Below are positions 1 through 8,063 of a stretch of DNA of 64,000 nucleotides, piece after piece (the stretch's first letter is position 1; every line of letters starts with the position of its first letter). The stretch lies in contig CP027241.1 in NCBI GenBank assembly GCA_002999035.1, positions 2,742,195 to 2,806,194 on the forward strand, in the 5' to 3' direction. The DNA comes from Lachnospiraceae bacterium oral taxon 500. Its GTDB lineage: Bacteria; Bacillota; Clostridia; Lachnospirales; Vallitaleaceae. Both the position numbers and the translations under genes were made by a program. Below the pieces are notes generated by a model. The model was not told where the DNA came from and ran no database searches. It saw only the letters and a program-made list of their open reading frames with translations.

Positions 1-1688
1 TTCATATTCGCCGGATGCAGCGCCCGGTAAACCAAACTCGTTGCCATCCCGTAGCGATTGATTAAAAAGCGGTCGCCGAAGAAATTGTTCGGATTTTTCT
101 TGTTATTCAGCACCGGACTGTTTTTCTTATTGGTTAAAAGCACTATCACCATTTGCTCTTTCGGGTCAATTACCGTCAGCGTTCCCGTCCAGCCGGTATG
201 GCCGACGGTTGCCGCATCTGCCATCGGTGAAAACGCCCAGCTGTACCGGCCGTCTCCTTCCCGCCGCCAGCCAAGACCATAGGTGGAATTGCTGTCTTTG
301 GGCTTAACAAACAAATCCTGCGTTGTCTTATCCCAAAATTGATATTGACCGTAGCCGCCTTCATTGAGCATAACCTGCGCCAGTTGAGCCAACTGCAAAG
401 CATTGGCAAAGAGTCCGGCATGCCCGCTGACACCGTTCATGGAATAATACGCCTTTTCATCATGGACCGTACCCTGAATCGTACCGACCCGGTTGTTGCT
501 GAAAGTCACCACGCCGTCGCGGGAATTGCCGTTTAATTCACTGGCAGCAATTTCATTGGCCCTAAAGCCGAATTGCAGCGGATTAAAAGTAATCCGGTCT
601 AAGCCCAGCGGCCGGTAAAATTCGTCTTTCATATAGGTGTCTAAATCCTTGCCGCTGACCTTTTCCACAATCAATCCCAACAGCATATAATCAACGTCGG
701 AATATACGGTTTTACTGCCCGGTTCATAAACTAACGGCGTTTTTAAAATCATTTCAGCAGTTTTGTTTCTTTCCTGCGAAAACAGGTCATTCTTGCCGTT
801 GACGATTCCGTCGTCCTTATCGTAATTTTCATTAAAGTACTGGGGATCGGCCGGGAACCCGCCCTGATGCTCCAGCAGTTCACGAATCGTCAATTTATCC
901 TTGCCTTTGATTTTGGCATCGGCTTCGTCCTTAAACTCCGGAAAATATTTACTGACCGGATCGCTGACCGCAATTTTTTTGTCTGCAACCAGCTTTTGCA
1001 GCGCATAATTCACCGAATACATCTTGGTATTGCTGGCTAAGTCAAATAAGGTCTGGTTCGTGACTTTGACTCTCTGCTCCAGCGGAATTGGCGTACCGTC
1101 GGGATAATAGCTGTTGACATAGCCAAAAGCCAGATTTTTAACCAGCCGCCCGTCCTTTAAGACAACCAGCTGCCCACCGGTGGAACCCTGCCGGACTTCG
1201 GCCTGCACAATATCCTCAAATAAGTTCATAATATTTCTATCCAGTACCTCTGAATAAAGTTTAGCCATATCAATTGACGGATAAGGAATCTGAACCTGCA
1301 GTTTGGGGTCATTCCCTTTCACGCCTGTTACCTGTAAAACATTCTGCGAATTATTGGTCAGTCCGGAAATATCAACCCGGTACGTGCCATTTTGGCGATA
1401 CGCCGCCGTATTTACCGGCTGATAATTGACATACAGCTGAAAATCACTGACATTACGGACAGTTAAAATCAATGTGCCCTGACCGGCATAGCCTTTAAAC
1501 TGATAAAAGGAATCGGTCAGAATCGAATCGTCCGCCTCTTTTAAGCTGAGCGGTAATGTAATATCCAGCGCGTATTTTTCCGGCTCAGCTTTCACTTCTG
1601 TCGCCTGAAGCACCGTTGACATAGAAAACAATAAAATCAACGACACCAGCCCCAATAAATTGATATAGTTTCGGTTTCTTGTTTTCAT
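1..1688 (-). CDS. Beta-lactamase-fold serine hydrolase, YfeW/YbbE-like (partial, C-terminus beyond window)
   Basis: The minus-strand frame is open from the ATG at 1688 to the window edge (562 residues visible), so the C-terminus is missing. It starts with a signal peptide (basic MKTRNRN, hydrophobic stretch to about residue 27). A poorly conserved N-terminal domain of about 150 residues follows, then a class C beta-lactamase/penicillin-binding fold. Visible motifs are SNTK (S219-K222, the SxxK nucleophile), YSD (Y329) and HTG (H497, in place of KTG). It follows murR-murQ-murP. In E. coli, yfeW (a penicillin-binding protein 4B-type DD-peptidase) is likewise next to murQP, and in Bacillus ybbE is in the equivalent operon. 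I infer an exported peptidase or amidase-like enzyme acting on wall fragments; an esterase activity is possible. A 15-bp intercistronic hairpin separates it from murP. Confidence 0.85.
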   Translation of the reverse strand, partial: MKTRNRNYINLLGLVSLILLFSMSTVLQATEVKAEPEKYALDITLPLSLKEADDSILTDSFYQFKGYAGQGTLILTVRNVSDFQLYVNYQPVNTAAYRQNGTYRVDISGLTNNSQNVLQVTGVKGNDPKLQVQIPYPSIDMAKLYSEVLDRNIMNLFEDIVQAEVRQGSTGGQLVVLKDGRLVKNLAFGYVNSYYPDGTPIPLEQRVKVTNQTLFDLASNTKMYSVNYALQKLVADKKIAVSDPVSKYFPEFKDEADAKIKGKDKLTIRELLEHQGGFPADPQYFNENYDKDDGIVNGKNDLFSQERNKTAEMILKTPLVYEPGSKTVYSDVDYMLLGLIVEKVSGKDLDTYMKDEFYRPLGLDRITFNPLQFGFRANEIAASELNGNSRDGVVTFSNNRVGTIQGTVHDEKAYYSMNGVSGHAGLFANALQLAQLAQVMLNEGGYGQYQFWDKTTQDLFVKPKDSNSTYGLGWRREGDGRYSWAFSPMADAATVGHTGWTGTLTVIDPKEQMVIVLLTNKKNSPVLNNKKNPNNFFGDRFLINRYGMATSLVYRALHPANM

Positions 1689-1721
1689 TCTCTTGTTTCC
1701 TTTCTTAAGTTTCTAACTTTT

Positions 1722-1792
1722 TCACTCCGCTTTCCCCCGCTGAAACAATACTGTTCCCACCCAGATGGCGCTGCCGCGGGAAAGCGGAGTGA
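1722..1792 (-). other. Intercistronic hairpin between murP and the serine hydrolase
   Basis: A perfect 15-bp inverted repeat (1722-1736 with 1778-1792, arm TCACTCCGCTTTCCC) lies between the murP stop and the next ribosome binding site. On the minus strand it is followed by AAAAAG, not a U-tract, so it is not a standard intrinsic terminator. It is more likely an mRNA-stabilising or partial-termination element that sets different expression for the two genes. Confidence 0.6.
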
Positions 1793-1850
1793 CCCCTTCT
1801 CATGGCCGCAGAATACCTGCTGCTGACCGGTTGCCTGTCTTAAAAGCTGA

Positions 1851-3272
1851 CTAAACGTTCTTTACCTCTTCGTCTTTAATTACCAAATGAGTAATAACAA
1901 AACCGCCGATATAAGCAATAACTAAGCCGATAACATAATTAATCATACATTCCGGTTTCATGACAGCCGTAGCAACTAAGCCGGACGGTCCCCAGGCGTT
2001 AGCCATAACTCCGGTCAGCATTACATACGCGCCGCCAAAGCCCGCTCCCAAACCAGCCGTAAAGAAAGGCTTAAACATCGGTAAGGTAACGCCGTAAATC
2101 AGCGGTTCGCCCACACCCAAAAAGCCGGCCGGCAAAGCACCGGTAACAACCTTTTGCAGTCTGGCATTGCCTGTCTTTTTCGCTTTCAGATAAATCGAGA
2201 TAGCTGCGCCAACCTGACCGGCTCCGGCCATGGCCAGTACCGGGAACAGAGATACGCCGCCCAGCTGCTCAAGCTGAACCGCATAAATCGGAATCAAACC
2301 GTGATGTAAGCCCAACAGTACCATCGGTAAAAAGACAGCCGATAAAACATAGCCGCTGATAACGCTGACTACTGGATTGGAAGAATTAATGATAAAACTG
2401 AGGACATAAATCAAACCGTCGGAAAAATATCCGGCCACCGGCATAACGATAAACACATAAATCAGACCGGTAATCAGTAAAGTCAAAAACGGCGTTACAA
2501 TCAAATCCAGCACATCCGGAATCCGCTTGCGCAAAGCTTTTTCAATTTTTGACAACAGCCATACACCGATAATCACGCCAATGATACCGCCCTTACCGGT
2601 GGTCAAAGTCGATTTTAACGGCACATCCTCATTGAAAAGCCCCAGCATTTTGGATAATCCCTGAATATTGGCACCGATAGTAATCGCACCAATCATACCG
2701 CCTAAGCCCTCGGTCGCGCCAAATTGTTTGGCTGCGTTAATACCGGTATAAATGACCAGATAGCCCAAAAACGCACCGCTGATCAAAGTAAAGAACAGCC
2801 GGACGCCTTCCCACATTTGATTTTTTTCGGTATTGAGCGTTCCGATCAATGAACCCAGACCATAGAACAGTCCGGCTGCAATAATTGCCGGAATCAGCGG
2901 AATAAAAATATTGGCAATGGTATTGATTGCTTTCTTAAAACCGCTGGCTTTTTGACCGGCCTTGATTGCCTGCTTATTGGCCTGCCAATCCTCGGTTACT
3001 TCTGTTACCTCCGCATCTCTTTTTAAGTGAAAAGCCTCCGCCGCTTCGTCCGTTACCTTTTTCGCTTTGCCGGGGCCTAAAACGATCTGGTAATAATTGC
3101 CCTCGCTGACCAATCCCAAAACACCGTCCAAACCTTTGATCTGATCGACCGAAACCTTCGCGCTGTCTTTGACCGTGACTCTCATTCTGGTCATGCAGTT
3201 GGTTAAAGAACCTATGTTTTCCGCACCGCCGGTAAGTTCAACAATTTTTACCGCTAATTCTTTGTTGCTCAT
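1851..3272 (-). CDS. murP: PTS N-acetylmuramic acid transporter, EIIBC (MurP)
   Basis: This 473-residue permease should import and phosphorylate MurNAc to MurNAc-6-phosphate. The N-terminal EIIB domain (about 1-80) carries the phosphorylated cysteine C26 in the NCMTRMR motif. A short linker leads to the EIIC membrane domain (about 110-465), with the GVGEPLIYG substrate-site motif near residue 390. Domain order B-C and length match the glucose/sucrose family members MurP and SacP. No EIIA domain is present, so it needs an EIIA-Glc-type protein encoded elsewhere. It follows murQ directly (198-bp gap) with a strong AGGAGG site before the ATG. Substrate is assigned mainly from the murQ neighbour; sucrose- or trehalose-type EIIBC proteins have the same architecture. 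Confidence 0.88.
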   Translation of the reverse strand: MSNKELAVKIVELTGGAENIGSLTNCMTRMRVTVKDSAKVSVDQIKGLDGVLGLVSEGNYYQIVLGPGKAKKVTDEAAEAFHLKRDAEVTEVTEDWQANKQAIKAGQKASGFKKAINTIANIFIPLIPAIIAAGLFYGLGSLIGTLNTEKNQMWEGVRLFFTLISGAFLGYLVIYTGINAAKQFGATEGLGGMIGAITIGANIQGLSKMLGLFNEDVPLKSTLTTGKGGIIGVIIGVWLLSKIEKALRKRIPDVLDLIVTPFLTLLITGLIYVFIVMPVAGYFSDGLIYVLSFIINSSNPVVSVISGYVLSAVFLPMVLLGLHHGLIPIYAVQLEQLGGVSLFPVLAMAGAGQVGAAISIYLKAKKTGNARLQKVVTGALPAGFLGVGEPLIYGVTLPMFKPFFTAGLGAGFGGAYVMLTGVMANAWGPSGLVATAVMKPECMINYVIGLVIAYIGGFVITHLVIKDEEVKNV

Positions 3273-3470
3273 GCTTACTCCTCCTTTTAGATAACTTTAT
3301 TTACAATCCGGCTTCCTATTCCGGCCGGCATCGTTTTTCTTATTCGGTCTTTCGCTAAAGTTTCAGCAGTCCGCAAAATGCGTCTTCTGGCGGTGAGCAA
3401 ACAGCGAAACCAACTGCACCGCATTGCCGATAATCAAACTGAGCCGCCGGATAAACCGGGAATAACCGGA

Positions 3471-4391
3471 TTATTTGTTCTTTTGTTCCTCCGCTGCCAG
3501 TTCCAATGCCCGCCGCACATAGCCGCCCGCCTGTTCCAAATAAGCAGCTGCCTGGCGGGTATCGGACCTGGATAAAACCGCGGTAATCGCCAGTTTAACA
3601 CTGCCCTCCGCCTCATCCAGCGCCGCTTTTGCCTCTTCCCGGCCGCAGCCCGTGGTAGCCATGACAATGTTCTCGGAACGGGTCACTAATTTTTCATTGG
3701 TTCTTTTTAAATCCACCATATAATTTTGGTAAACCTTGCCGATACCAACCATAGAACCGGTGGAAATCATATTTAAAATCATTTTCTGGGCGCTGCCGGC
3801 CTTGAGCCGGGTCGAGCCGGTCAAAACCTCGGGCCCTACCACTGCCTCCATCACAATATCCGCCGCTCCGGCCATACTTGAACCGCTGTTACAGACAATG
3901 GCCGCCGTGGGGCAGCCGATCTTTCTGGCATACTCCAGGCCATAAATCACATACGGCGTCCGACCGCTGGCCGCCAGACCGATTACCATATCCTTGGCGC
4001 TTAAGTGCAGGGCCTTTAAGTCCTCAGCCGCCAGAGTCTGGCTGTCCTCCGCGCCCTCAACCGCTTTGACAAAGGCCTTTTCTCCGCCGGCAATCAAACC
4101 GATGACCAGCCCCGGATCGGTTCCAAACGTCGGTGGGCATTCCACCGCATCCAATACGCCCAGCCGGCCGCTGGTACCTGCGCCCAAATAAATCAGCCGA
4201 CCGCCGTTTTTCAGGCAGGCCGTTGTTATTTCCACTGTTTTGGCAATCTCCGGTAAAATCCGGCGAATTGCTGTGGTTACTTGTTCATCCTCCCGATTGA
4301 TCACGGTGACCAGCTCTAACGGCGTCATCTGATCCAAGTTTTTGGTATCCGGATTTTGCCGCTCGGTCGTCATTTGTGATAAATCAATCAT
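3471..4391 (-). CDS. murQ: N-acetylmuramic acid 6-phosphate etherase (MurQ)
   Basis: This 306-residue protein cleaves the D-lactyl ether of MurNAc-6-P to give GlcNAc-6-P and D-lactate in the cytoplasm. It has a SIS-domain fold with typical MurQ motifs: IYLGAGTSGRLGVLDAVECPP near residues 68-88 and GLAASGRTPYVIYGL near 137-151, plus a C-terminal helical domain. Length and the N-terminal TERQNPDT sequence match the family closely. The ATG at 4391 is preceded by AAAGGAGCGG. It lies between murR and murP, in the same order as in E. coli. Its GlcNAc-6-P product would need a NagA deacetylase; a divergent NagA-like gene is at 22.3 kb but in a different cluster. Confidence 0.95.
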   Translation of the reverse strand: MIDLSQMTTERQNPDTKNLDQMTPLELVTVINREDEQVTTAIRRILPEIAKTVEITTACLKNGGRLIYLGAGTSGRLGVLDAVECPPTFGTDPGLVIGLIAGGEKAFVKAVEGAEDSQTLAAEDLKALHLSAKDMVIGLAASGRTPYVIYGLEYARKIGCPTAAIVCNSGSSMAGAADIVMEAVVGPEVLTGSTRLKAGSAQKMILNMISTGSMVGIGKVYQNYMVDLKRTNEKLVTRSENIVMATTGCGREEAKAALDEAEGSVKLAITAVLSRSDTRQAAAYLEQAGGYVRRALELAAEEQKNK

Positions 4392-4554
4392 TTTTCCGCT
4401 CCTTTCCGAATATCTTATTTTTTCCTTTTATAAGTTTTCCCCCGATGATATCGGATTACTTCGACTTTTTACCTCTTGCAGTCTGCCCGCAGCCGTCAAA
4501 AAGTCTTACACCTCTTTGCAGGCAGCTTTATCCTGAATTTTCACCTTCTGCCCC

Positions 4555-5406
4555 TTATACCCTTTCATCTTCTTTTAAAATATGAGTCTTGCTGACTTGC
4601 TGCAGGGAGGCCTCAAAATTGCGGTTAATAAAAGCCGTAAATAAAATATCAACCACATTCAGCTGGGCAATCCGCGAGCTCATTGCTCCGCTCCGAAAAA
4701 TATGCTCATTGGTAACAACCGGCAAATTATAATCCGCCATCTTGGCAATGGTTGATTTTTCAAAACCACAGACGCTGATCAGCTTTGCCCCCGATTCCTT
4801 AATCAGCCGGGCGCATTGAATCATTTCATTGGTCATGCCGGAATAGCTGAACAAAATCGCCACATCCTGGGCCGTAATATTTTTCGCCATCAGAAGCTGG
4901 ACATGCCATTCATCCTGAATCATGCACAGCCGGTTAATCCGAACCAGCTTTAAACTCAAATCTCTGGCCGCTAACAGCGAAGTGCCCAGTCCAAACAAAT
5001 GAACCACTCTGGCTTTTTCCAGCAAATCCACACAATCGCTTAAATCCTTAGGATTCAGATTTTGAGCCGTACTCTTTAACGACGTAATATTACGCAAACT
5101 GATTTTTTCAATAATCGCTTCCAGGCTGTCCTCTTTGGTTAAGTCTTCCACTTCCCGCTGCTCTTCCTTTTTTCTGAGCGCCGTTTCATAAATCAGTTCT
5201 GCTCTCAACTCTTTATAGCCTTTAAAGTCCAGTTTTTGACACAGCCGGATAATAGAGGACGGTGAGGTATAAGTTTCCGCCGCCAACTCCCGGACATTGA
5301 AACGACTGCTTTGCTCAGGATGCTCCAGCCAATATTGCAGGATTTCCTTTTCCGCTTCCGTGGCCTGCCGTAAATAATTTTGTAAAAGTAGAAATAAACT
5401 TTTCAT
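4555..5406 (-). CDS. murR: RpiR-family transcriptional regulator of the MurNAc genes (MurR)
   Basis: This 283-residue regulator has an N-terminal RpiR helix-turn-helix domain (about 1-77; YTSPSSIIRLCQKLDFKGYKEL is the recognition region) and a C-terminal SIS sugar-phosphate-binding domain (about 120-260) with GLGTSLLAARDLSLKL and FSYSGMTNEMI motifs. Its position upstream of murQ-murP on the same strand, 163 bp away, makes it the likely MurNAc-6-P-responsive regulator, as MurR is in E. coli. Whether it represses or activates cannot be seen here. A consensus sigma-A promoter lies just upstream. Confidence 0.85.
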   Translation of the reverse strand: MKSLFLLLQNYLRQATEAEKEILQYWLEHPEQSSRFNVRELAAETYTSPSSIIRLCQKLDFKGYKELRAELIYETALRKKEEQREVEDLTKEDSLEAIIEKISLRNITSLKSTAQNLNPKDLSDCVDLLEKARVVHLFGLGTSLLAARDLSLKLVRINRLCMIQDEWHVQLLMAKNITAQDVAILFSYSGMTNEMIQCARLIKESGAKLISVCGFEKSTIAKMADYNLPVVTNEHIFRSGAMSSRIAQLNVVDILFTAFINRNFEASLQQVSKTHILKEDERV

Positions 5407-5426
5407 AAACTTTCCCTTTCATTTTC

Positions 5427-5454
5427 ATTATAGTGCATAAAACTTTAATGTCAA
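5427..5454 (-). promoter_or_regulatory. Sigma-A promoter of murR
   Basis: On the minus strand, TTGACA (5449-5454) and TATAAT (5427-5432) are separated by 16 bp, with the start codon 20 bp downstream of the -10 box. Both hexamers are perfect consensus, so this should be strong unless repressed. Confidence 0.85.
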
Positions 5455-5503
5455 TCCTATTGCTTGTATCTGGATTTTTGTTTCATTCTTTGGTATAAAA
5501 ATT

Positions 5504-5534
5504 GTGGTATCTCCACAAAAACAAGAGATACCAC
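5504..5534 (-). terminator. Probable intrinsic terminator before murR
   Basis: A 10-bp inverted repeat (5504-5513 with 5525-5534, arm GTGGTATCTC) has an AATTTTTAT tract on its minus-strand 3' side. It would end transcription coming from dnaX and the repeat region. On the plus strand the following TTCTCTATTTT is weaker. It could instead be an operator for MurR, as it lies upstream of the murR promoter. Confidence 0.55.
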
Positions 5535-5642
5535 TTCTCTATTTTAGCAATATTATACAAATTTATAACCGTTCCGTACCGCCTCCTTGGATACAGGTTT
5601 GAGCACGCTCTCCCCGGCAATCAACAACAACATCTGCTGTAA

Positions 5643-5950
5643 TCACAGTTCAGGCAAGCTGCACCGATAATTCGCTTGCGCGAATTATCGGTGTCTGCGT
5701 TCCGCAAATAGATATTTATCCATGCCACGACAAGGGAGAGCAAGCTCTCCCCGGCATAGCAGCCACAACATCTGCTGCAACTACAGTTCAGGCAAGCCAT
5801 TCGCAATTCGTTGAAATGAATTGCAATTCCACTTTATCGACGAATTGCTCATGTTTGCGTTCCGCAAATAGGTGCTTATGGTTGATATGCCTCCGGAGAG
5901 CTTGCTCTCCCCGGCAATCAACCATAAGCACCTGCTTGCCTGAACTGTGA
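5643..5950. repeat. Nested palindromic repeat element with 17-bp terminal inverted repeats
   Basis: The element is bounded by a perfect 17-bp inverted repeat, TCACAGTTCAGGCAAGC at 5643-5659 and its complement at 5934-5950, ending at the dnaX stop codon. A third copy of CAGTTCAGGCAAGC starts near 5784. Inside are a 14-bp hairpin (5662-5675 with 5680-5693), a 16-bp hairpin (5871-5886 with 5917-5932) that encloses a smaller GGAGAGC/GCTCTCC hairpin, and two copies each of a GAGAGC..GCTCTCCCCGGCA module and of TGCGTTCCGCAAATA. No transposase is encoded. Related arms occur at 41903-41940 and 58678-58751. The short open frames here are artefacts of the palindromes. The element fills most of the 544-bp gap between murR and dnaX. 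Confidence 0.75.
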
Positions 5951-7549
5951 TCACCTCATTTCTATTTCAAAGTCAATGTTGCGGCGGAGGTCGGCTACTG
6001 CATTTTTCAGTTCCTGCGCCCCTCGTTTATGCCGGTTTTCATATTCCTGAACGGAAATAATCTGCAAATTAAAGTTTTTTTGAAACTTTTCCGCCAAAAA
6101 CTCCGCTATCCGCTCCTTATACTCGCTTTTTTCAATATAATCCGCGCCGGCGCTGCTGTCAATTACAATCAGCAGCGTGCCGCCGCCTGCTTCGGCATAA
6201 AAAGGCATAGCTTTTTCCAGAGCAATATCAACAAACGGATTCAGGGCAAAATGCAGCCCCGGCCAGGCCGCGATGACCGCTTTGATATCCTCCGGAAAGG
6301 CAGCTGTTTCAATCGGCGGCAGCGTCGGCTGGGCTTTCACCGGTTCGCCGCCTTTTTCCGCCGGCCGCCGTGCCGGCTCGGCCGAATGCACCGGCCCCTC
6401 AGCCAGACGGTTTTCAACCTCCGTCAACCGCCGCAGGATATTGGCCTCGCTTTGATCCACTTCCGGCCGGCACAGCTTAATCCATTCCAGTTCCAGCAAT
6501 ATCCGCTTATTGCTTTCATAGCGCATATCGGCTTCCAACTGCGATAATGACTTGATGATATACATCAAAAAGTCTTCCGTACACAGTTCCGCCGCCGCCC
6601 GCAAAGCCAGCAGATTTTCCTCCGCCAAATCCAGCAGTTTTCCCGGCTGAGGCATGGTCTTGACAATCAAAAGATCGCGTAAATAGCTGATTTCCCCCAG
6701 TACCAGCTGCTGCAAATCCCGGCCCTGCATCAGCATCTCATCGGTTTCCGTCAGCAGCGCCGTAATTTCCTTTTTCAGCAAATGCGCCGTGATTTTTTCA
6801 TAAACGCCGCTGTCAACCGCTCCGAGCAAGCGCAGCACTTTCTCCAAAGTCAATTCTTCGCCCAGATAAAAAGCCAGACAGCGATCCAAAATCGAATGCG
6901 CATCGCGCAGTGCTCCATCCGCGGTTTTAGCAATAAAACGGAGCGCTTTTTCTTCAAACGCAATTCCTTCCTTATTTAAATAGGTCTGCAATACCATTTG
7001 AATATCACCGCCAGCAATCCTTCGAAAATCATAGCGCTGACAGCGGGATAAAATCGTATCCGGTACCTTGTGCGGATCGGTCGTCGCCAAAATAAACATG
7101 GCATGCGCCGGCGGCTCTTCCAAAGTCTTTAGCAGAGCATTGAACGCTCCCGTAGACAGCATATGCACCTCGTCAATGATATAAATTTTATAGCGGGCGC
7201 CGGCCGGCTGGTAGCGAACGTCCTCGCGCAGTTCGCGGATATTATCAACGCCGTTGTTGCTGGCAGCATCAATCTCCATGATGTTCAAGTCCCGGCCTTC
7301 CAAATCCCGGCGGCAGTTTTCGCATTGATTGCAGGGTTCGCCGTCCTGCGGATTCAGGCAATTCACCGCCCGAGCAAATATTTTGGCGGTCGAAGTCTTA
7401 CCGGTACCCCTGGTGCCGGTAAATAAATAAGCATGGCTTAACCGGCCGGAACGCACCTGATTTTTTAAAGTCTGAACAATTGCTTCCTGACCGATTACTT
7501 CGGCAAAGGTCTGCGGTCTGAGTTTTCGGTAAAGCGCGGTGTATGCCAT
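5951..7549 (-). CDS. dnaX: DNA polymerase III subunits gamma/tau (clamp loader)
   Basis: This 532-residue AAA+ ATPase loads the beta sliding clamp. It has a Walker A motif GTRGTGKTS (G45-S53), a four-cysteine zinc module (C64, C73, C76, C79), Walker B IIDEVHML, and an SRC arginine finger (LSRCQRYDF). Domain III follows, then a variable C-terminal tau region. I chose the ATG at 7549 (MAYTALYRKLRPQ, the family start) because a longer reading frame to 7651 would run through the SRP RNA gene. A GAGGAGG-type site precedes it. I see no obvious A-rich slippery site for frameshifting. The usual ybaB-recR genes do not follow; a repeat element does. Confidence 0.96.
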   Translation of the reverse strand: MAYTALYRKLRPQTFAEVIGQEAIVQTLKNQVRSGRLSHAYLFTGTRGTGKTSTAKIFARAVNCLNPQDGEPCNQCENCRRDLEGRDLNIMEIDAASNNGVDNIRELREDVRYQPAGARYKIYIIDEVHMLSTGAFNALLKTLEEPPAHAMFILATTDPHKVPDTILSRCQRYDFRRIAGGDIQMVLQTYLNKEGIAFEEKALRFIAKTADGALRDAHSILDRCLAFYLGEELTLEKVLRLLGAVDSGVYEKITAHLLKKEITALLTETDEMLMQGRDLQQLVLGEISYLRDLLIVKTMPQPGKLLDLAEENLLALRAAAELCTEDFLMYIIKSLSQLEADMRYESNKRILLELEWIKLCRPEVDQSEANILRRLTEVENRLAEGPVHSAEPARRPAEKGGEPVKAQPTLPPIETAAFPEDIKAVIAAWPGLHFALNPFVDIALEKAMPFYAEAGGGTLLIVIDSSAGADYIEKSEYKERIAEFLAEKFQKNFNLQIISVQEYENRHKRGAQELKNAVADLRRNIDFEIEMR

Positions 7550-7573
7550 GATTTCCTCCTCAAAATGAAAAAT

Positions 7574-7835
7574 CCACACATATCCCGTCGACAATGCCTT
7601 TCCGAACGCTTCTTGGATTAACGGCTCAAATCCGGCTACCCCACGGCACATGAAAGTTTCTGCTTAGTGCTGCTTCCGTCAAGATCTGACACGATTCACA
7701 GATTTCCATTGCGTAGGACCAAACTCTCAACACCATTGCCCCAAGGCTGCTTCACAAAGCCAAGCCTCTGTTCAATATCACCCCTGCTATAGCGGATTGC
7801 AGGTTCAGGGCGCCGCTACCTCCCCGGCTGTGTGG
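7574..7835 (-). ncRNA. ffs: Signal recognition particle RNA, large bacterial type
   Basis: On the minus strand the Alu-domain consensus GGGGAGGTAGCGG..CCTGCAATCCGCTATAGCAGGG occupies about 7777-7826. The S-domain tip for Ffh binding, TGTCAGATCTTGACGGAAGCAGCA, lies at about 7666-7690. The 5' end CCACACA (7829-7835) pairs with the 3' end TGTGTGG (7574-7580), giving about 262 nt. This is the size of the Bacillus-type RNA with an Alu domain. It lies directly upstream of dnaX, as in many Bacillota, and probably shares its transcript. Confidence 0.93.
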
Positions 7836-7911
7836 AAACTTTTTATCAAAGGGCAAGCCCTCCAATTCCTTATTTATGTTCTCAAGCTATTTCCTTCAGA
7901 ACAGTATTAGT

Positions 7912-7940
7912 AGTATATCCTGTTTTTCCGAAAAAGTCAA
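7912..7940 (-). promoter_or_regulatory. Promoter of SRP RNA-dnaX with an inverted repeat over the -35 box
   Basis: TTGACT (7935-7940) and TATACT (7912-7917) have a 17-bp spacer on the minus strand, about 75 bp upstream of the SRP RNA 5' end. A perfect 12-bp inverted repeat (TTTTCCGAAAAA at 7924-7935, complement at 7944-7955) straddles the -35 box and may be an operator. Confidence 0.75.
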
Positions 7941-7965
7941 TTATTTTTCGGAAAATCCTGTTTTT

Positions 7966-7991
7966 CCCGGCTTGCACCCAGACAAGCCGGG
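7966..7991 (-). terminator. GC-rich hairpin after the OFA transporter gene
   Basis: A perfect 9-bp stem CCCGGCTTG/CAAGCCGGG (7966-7974, 7983-7991) lies about 70 bp after the transporter stop. On the minus strand it is followed by AAAAACAGG, not a U-tract, so termination is uncertain; it may only protect the 3' end of the operon mRNA. Confidence 0.4.
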
Positions 7992-8063
7992 GAATACGCT
8001 AAAAGATCAGCAAATTACAAGTACAAACGGCCAGCCAATAAATATTTATCCCTGCCTAAGCCG

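Noticed and set aside
1722-1792. Intrinsic terminator after murP
   Set aside because: The stem is strong but no U-tract follows on the minus strand, so it is listed as an intercistronic hairpin.
5621-5806. Cysteine-rich 61-residue open frame on the minus strand
   Set aside because: It lies wholly in the palindromic repeat element, has no ribosome binding site and its sequence is the product of repeated modules.
6029-6547. 172-residue plus-strand open frame opposite dnaX
   Set aside because: It is the shadow of dnaX, without ribosome binding site or recognisable family; the same holds for other long plus-strand frames opposite the V-ATPase, ribosomal and activase genes.
5951-7549. Programmed frameshift producing a short gamma form of DnaX
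   Set aside because: I found no A-rich heptamer with a following stem comparable to the E. coli site.
7550-7651. N-terminal extension of dnaX
   Set aside because: It overlaps the 3' half of the SRP RNA gene and lacks a ribosome binding site; the family start MAYTALYRKL is at 7549.
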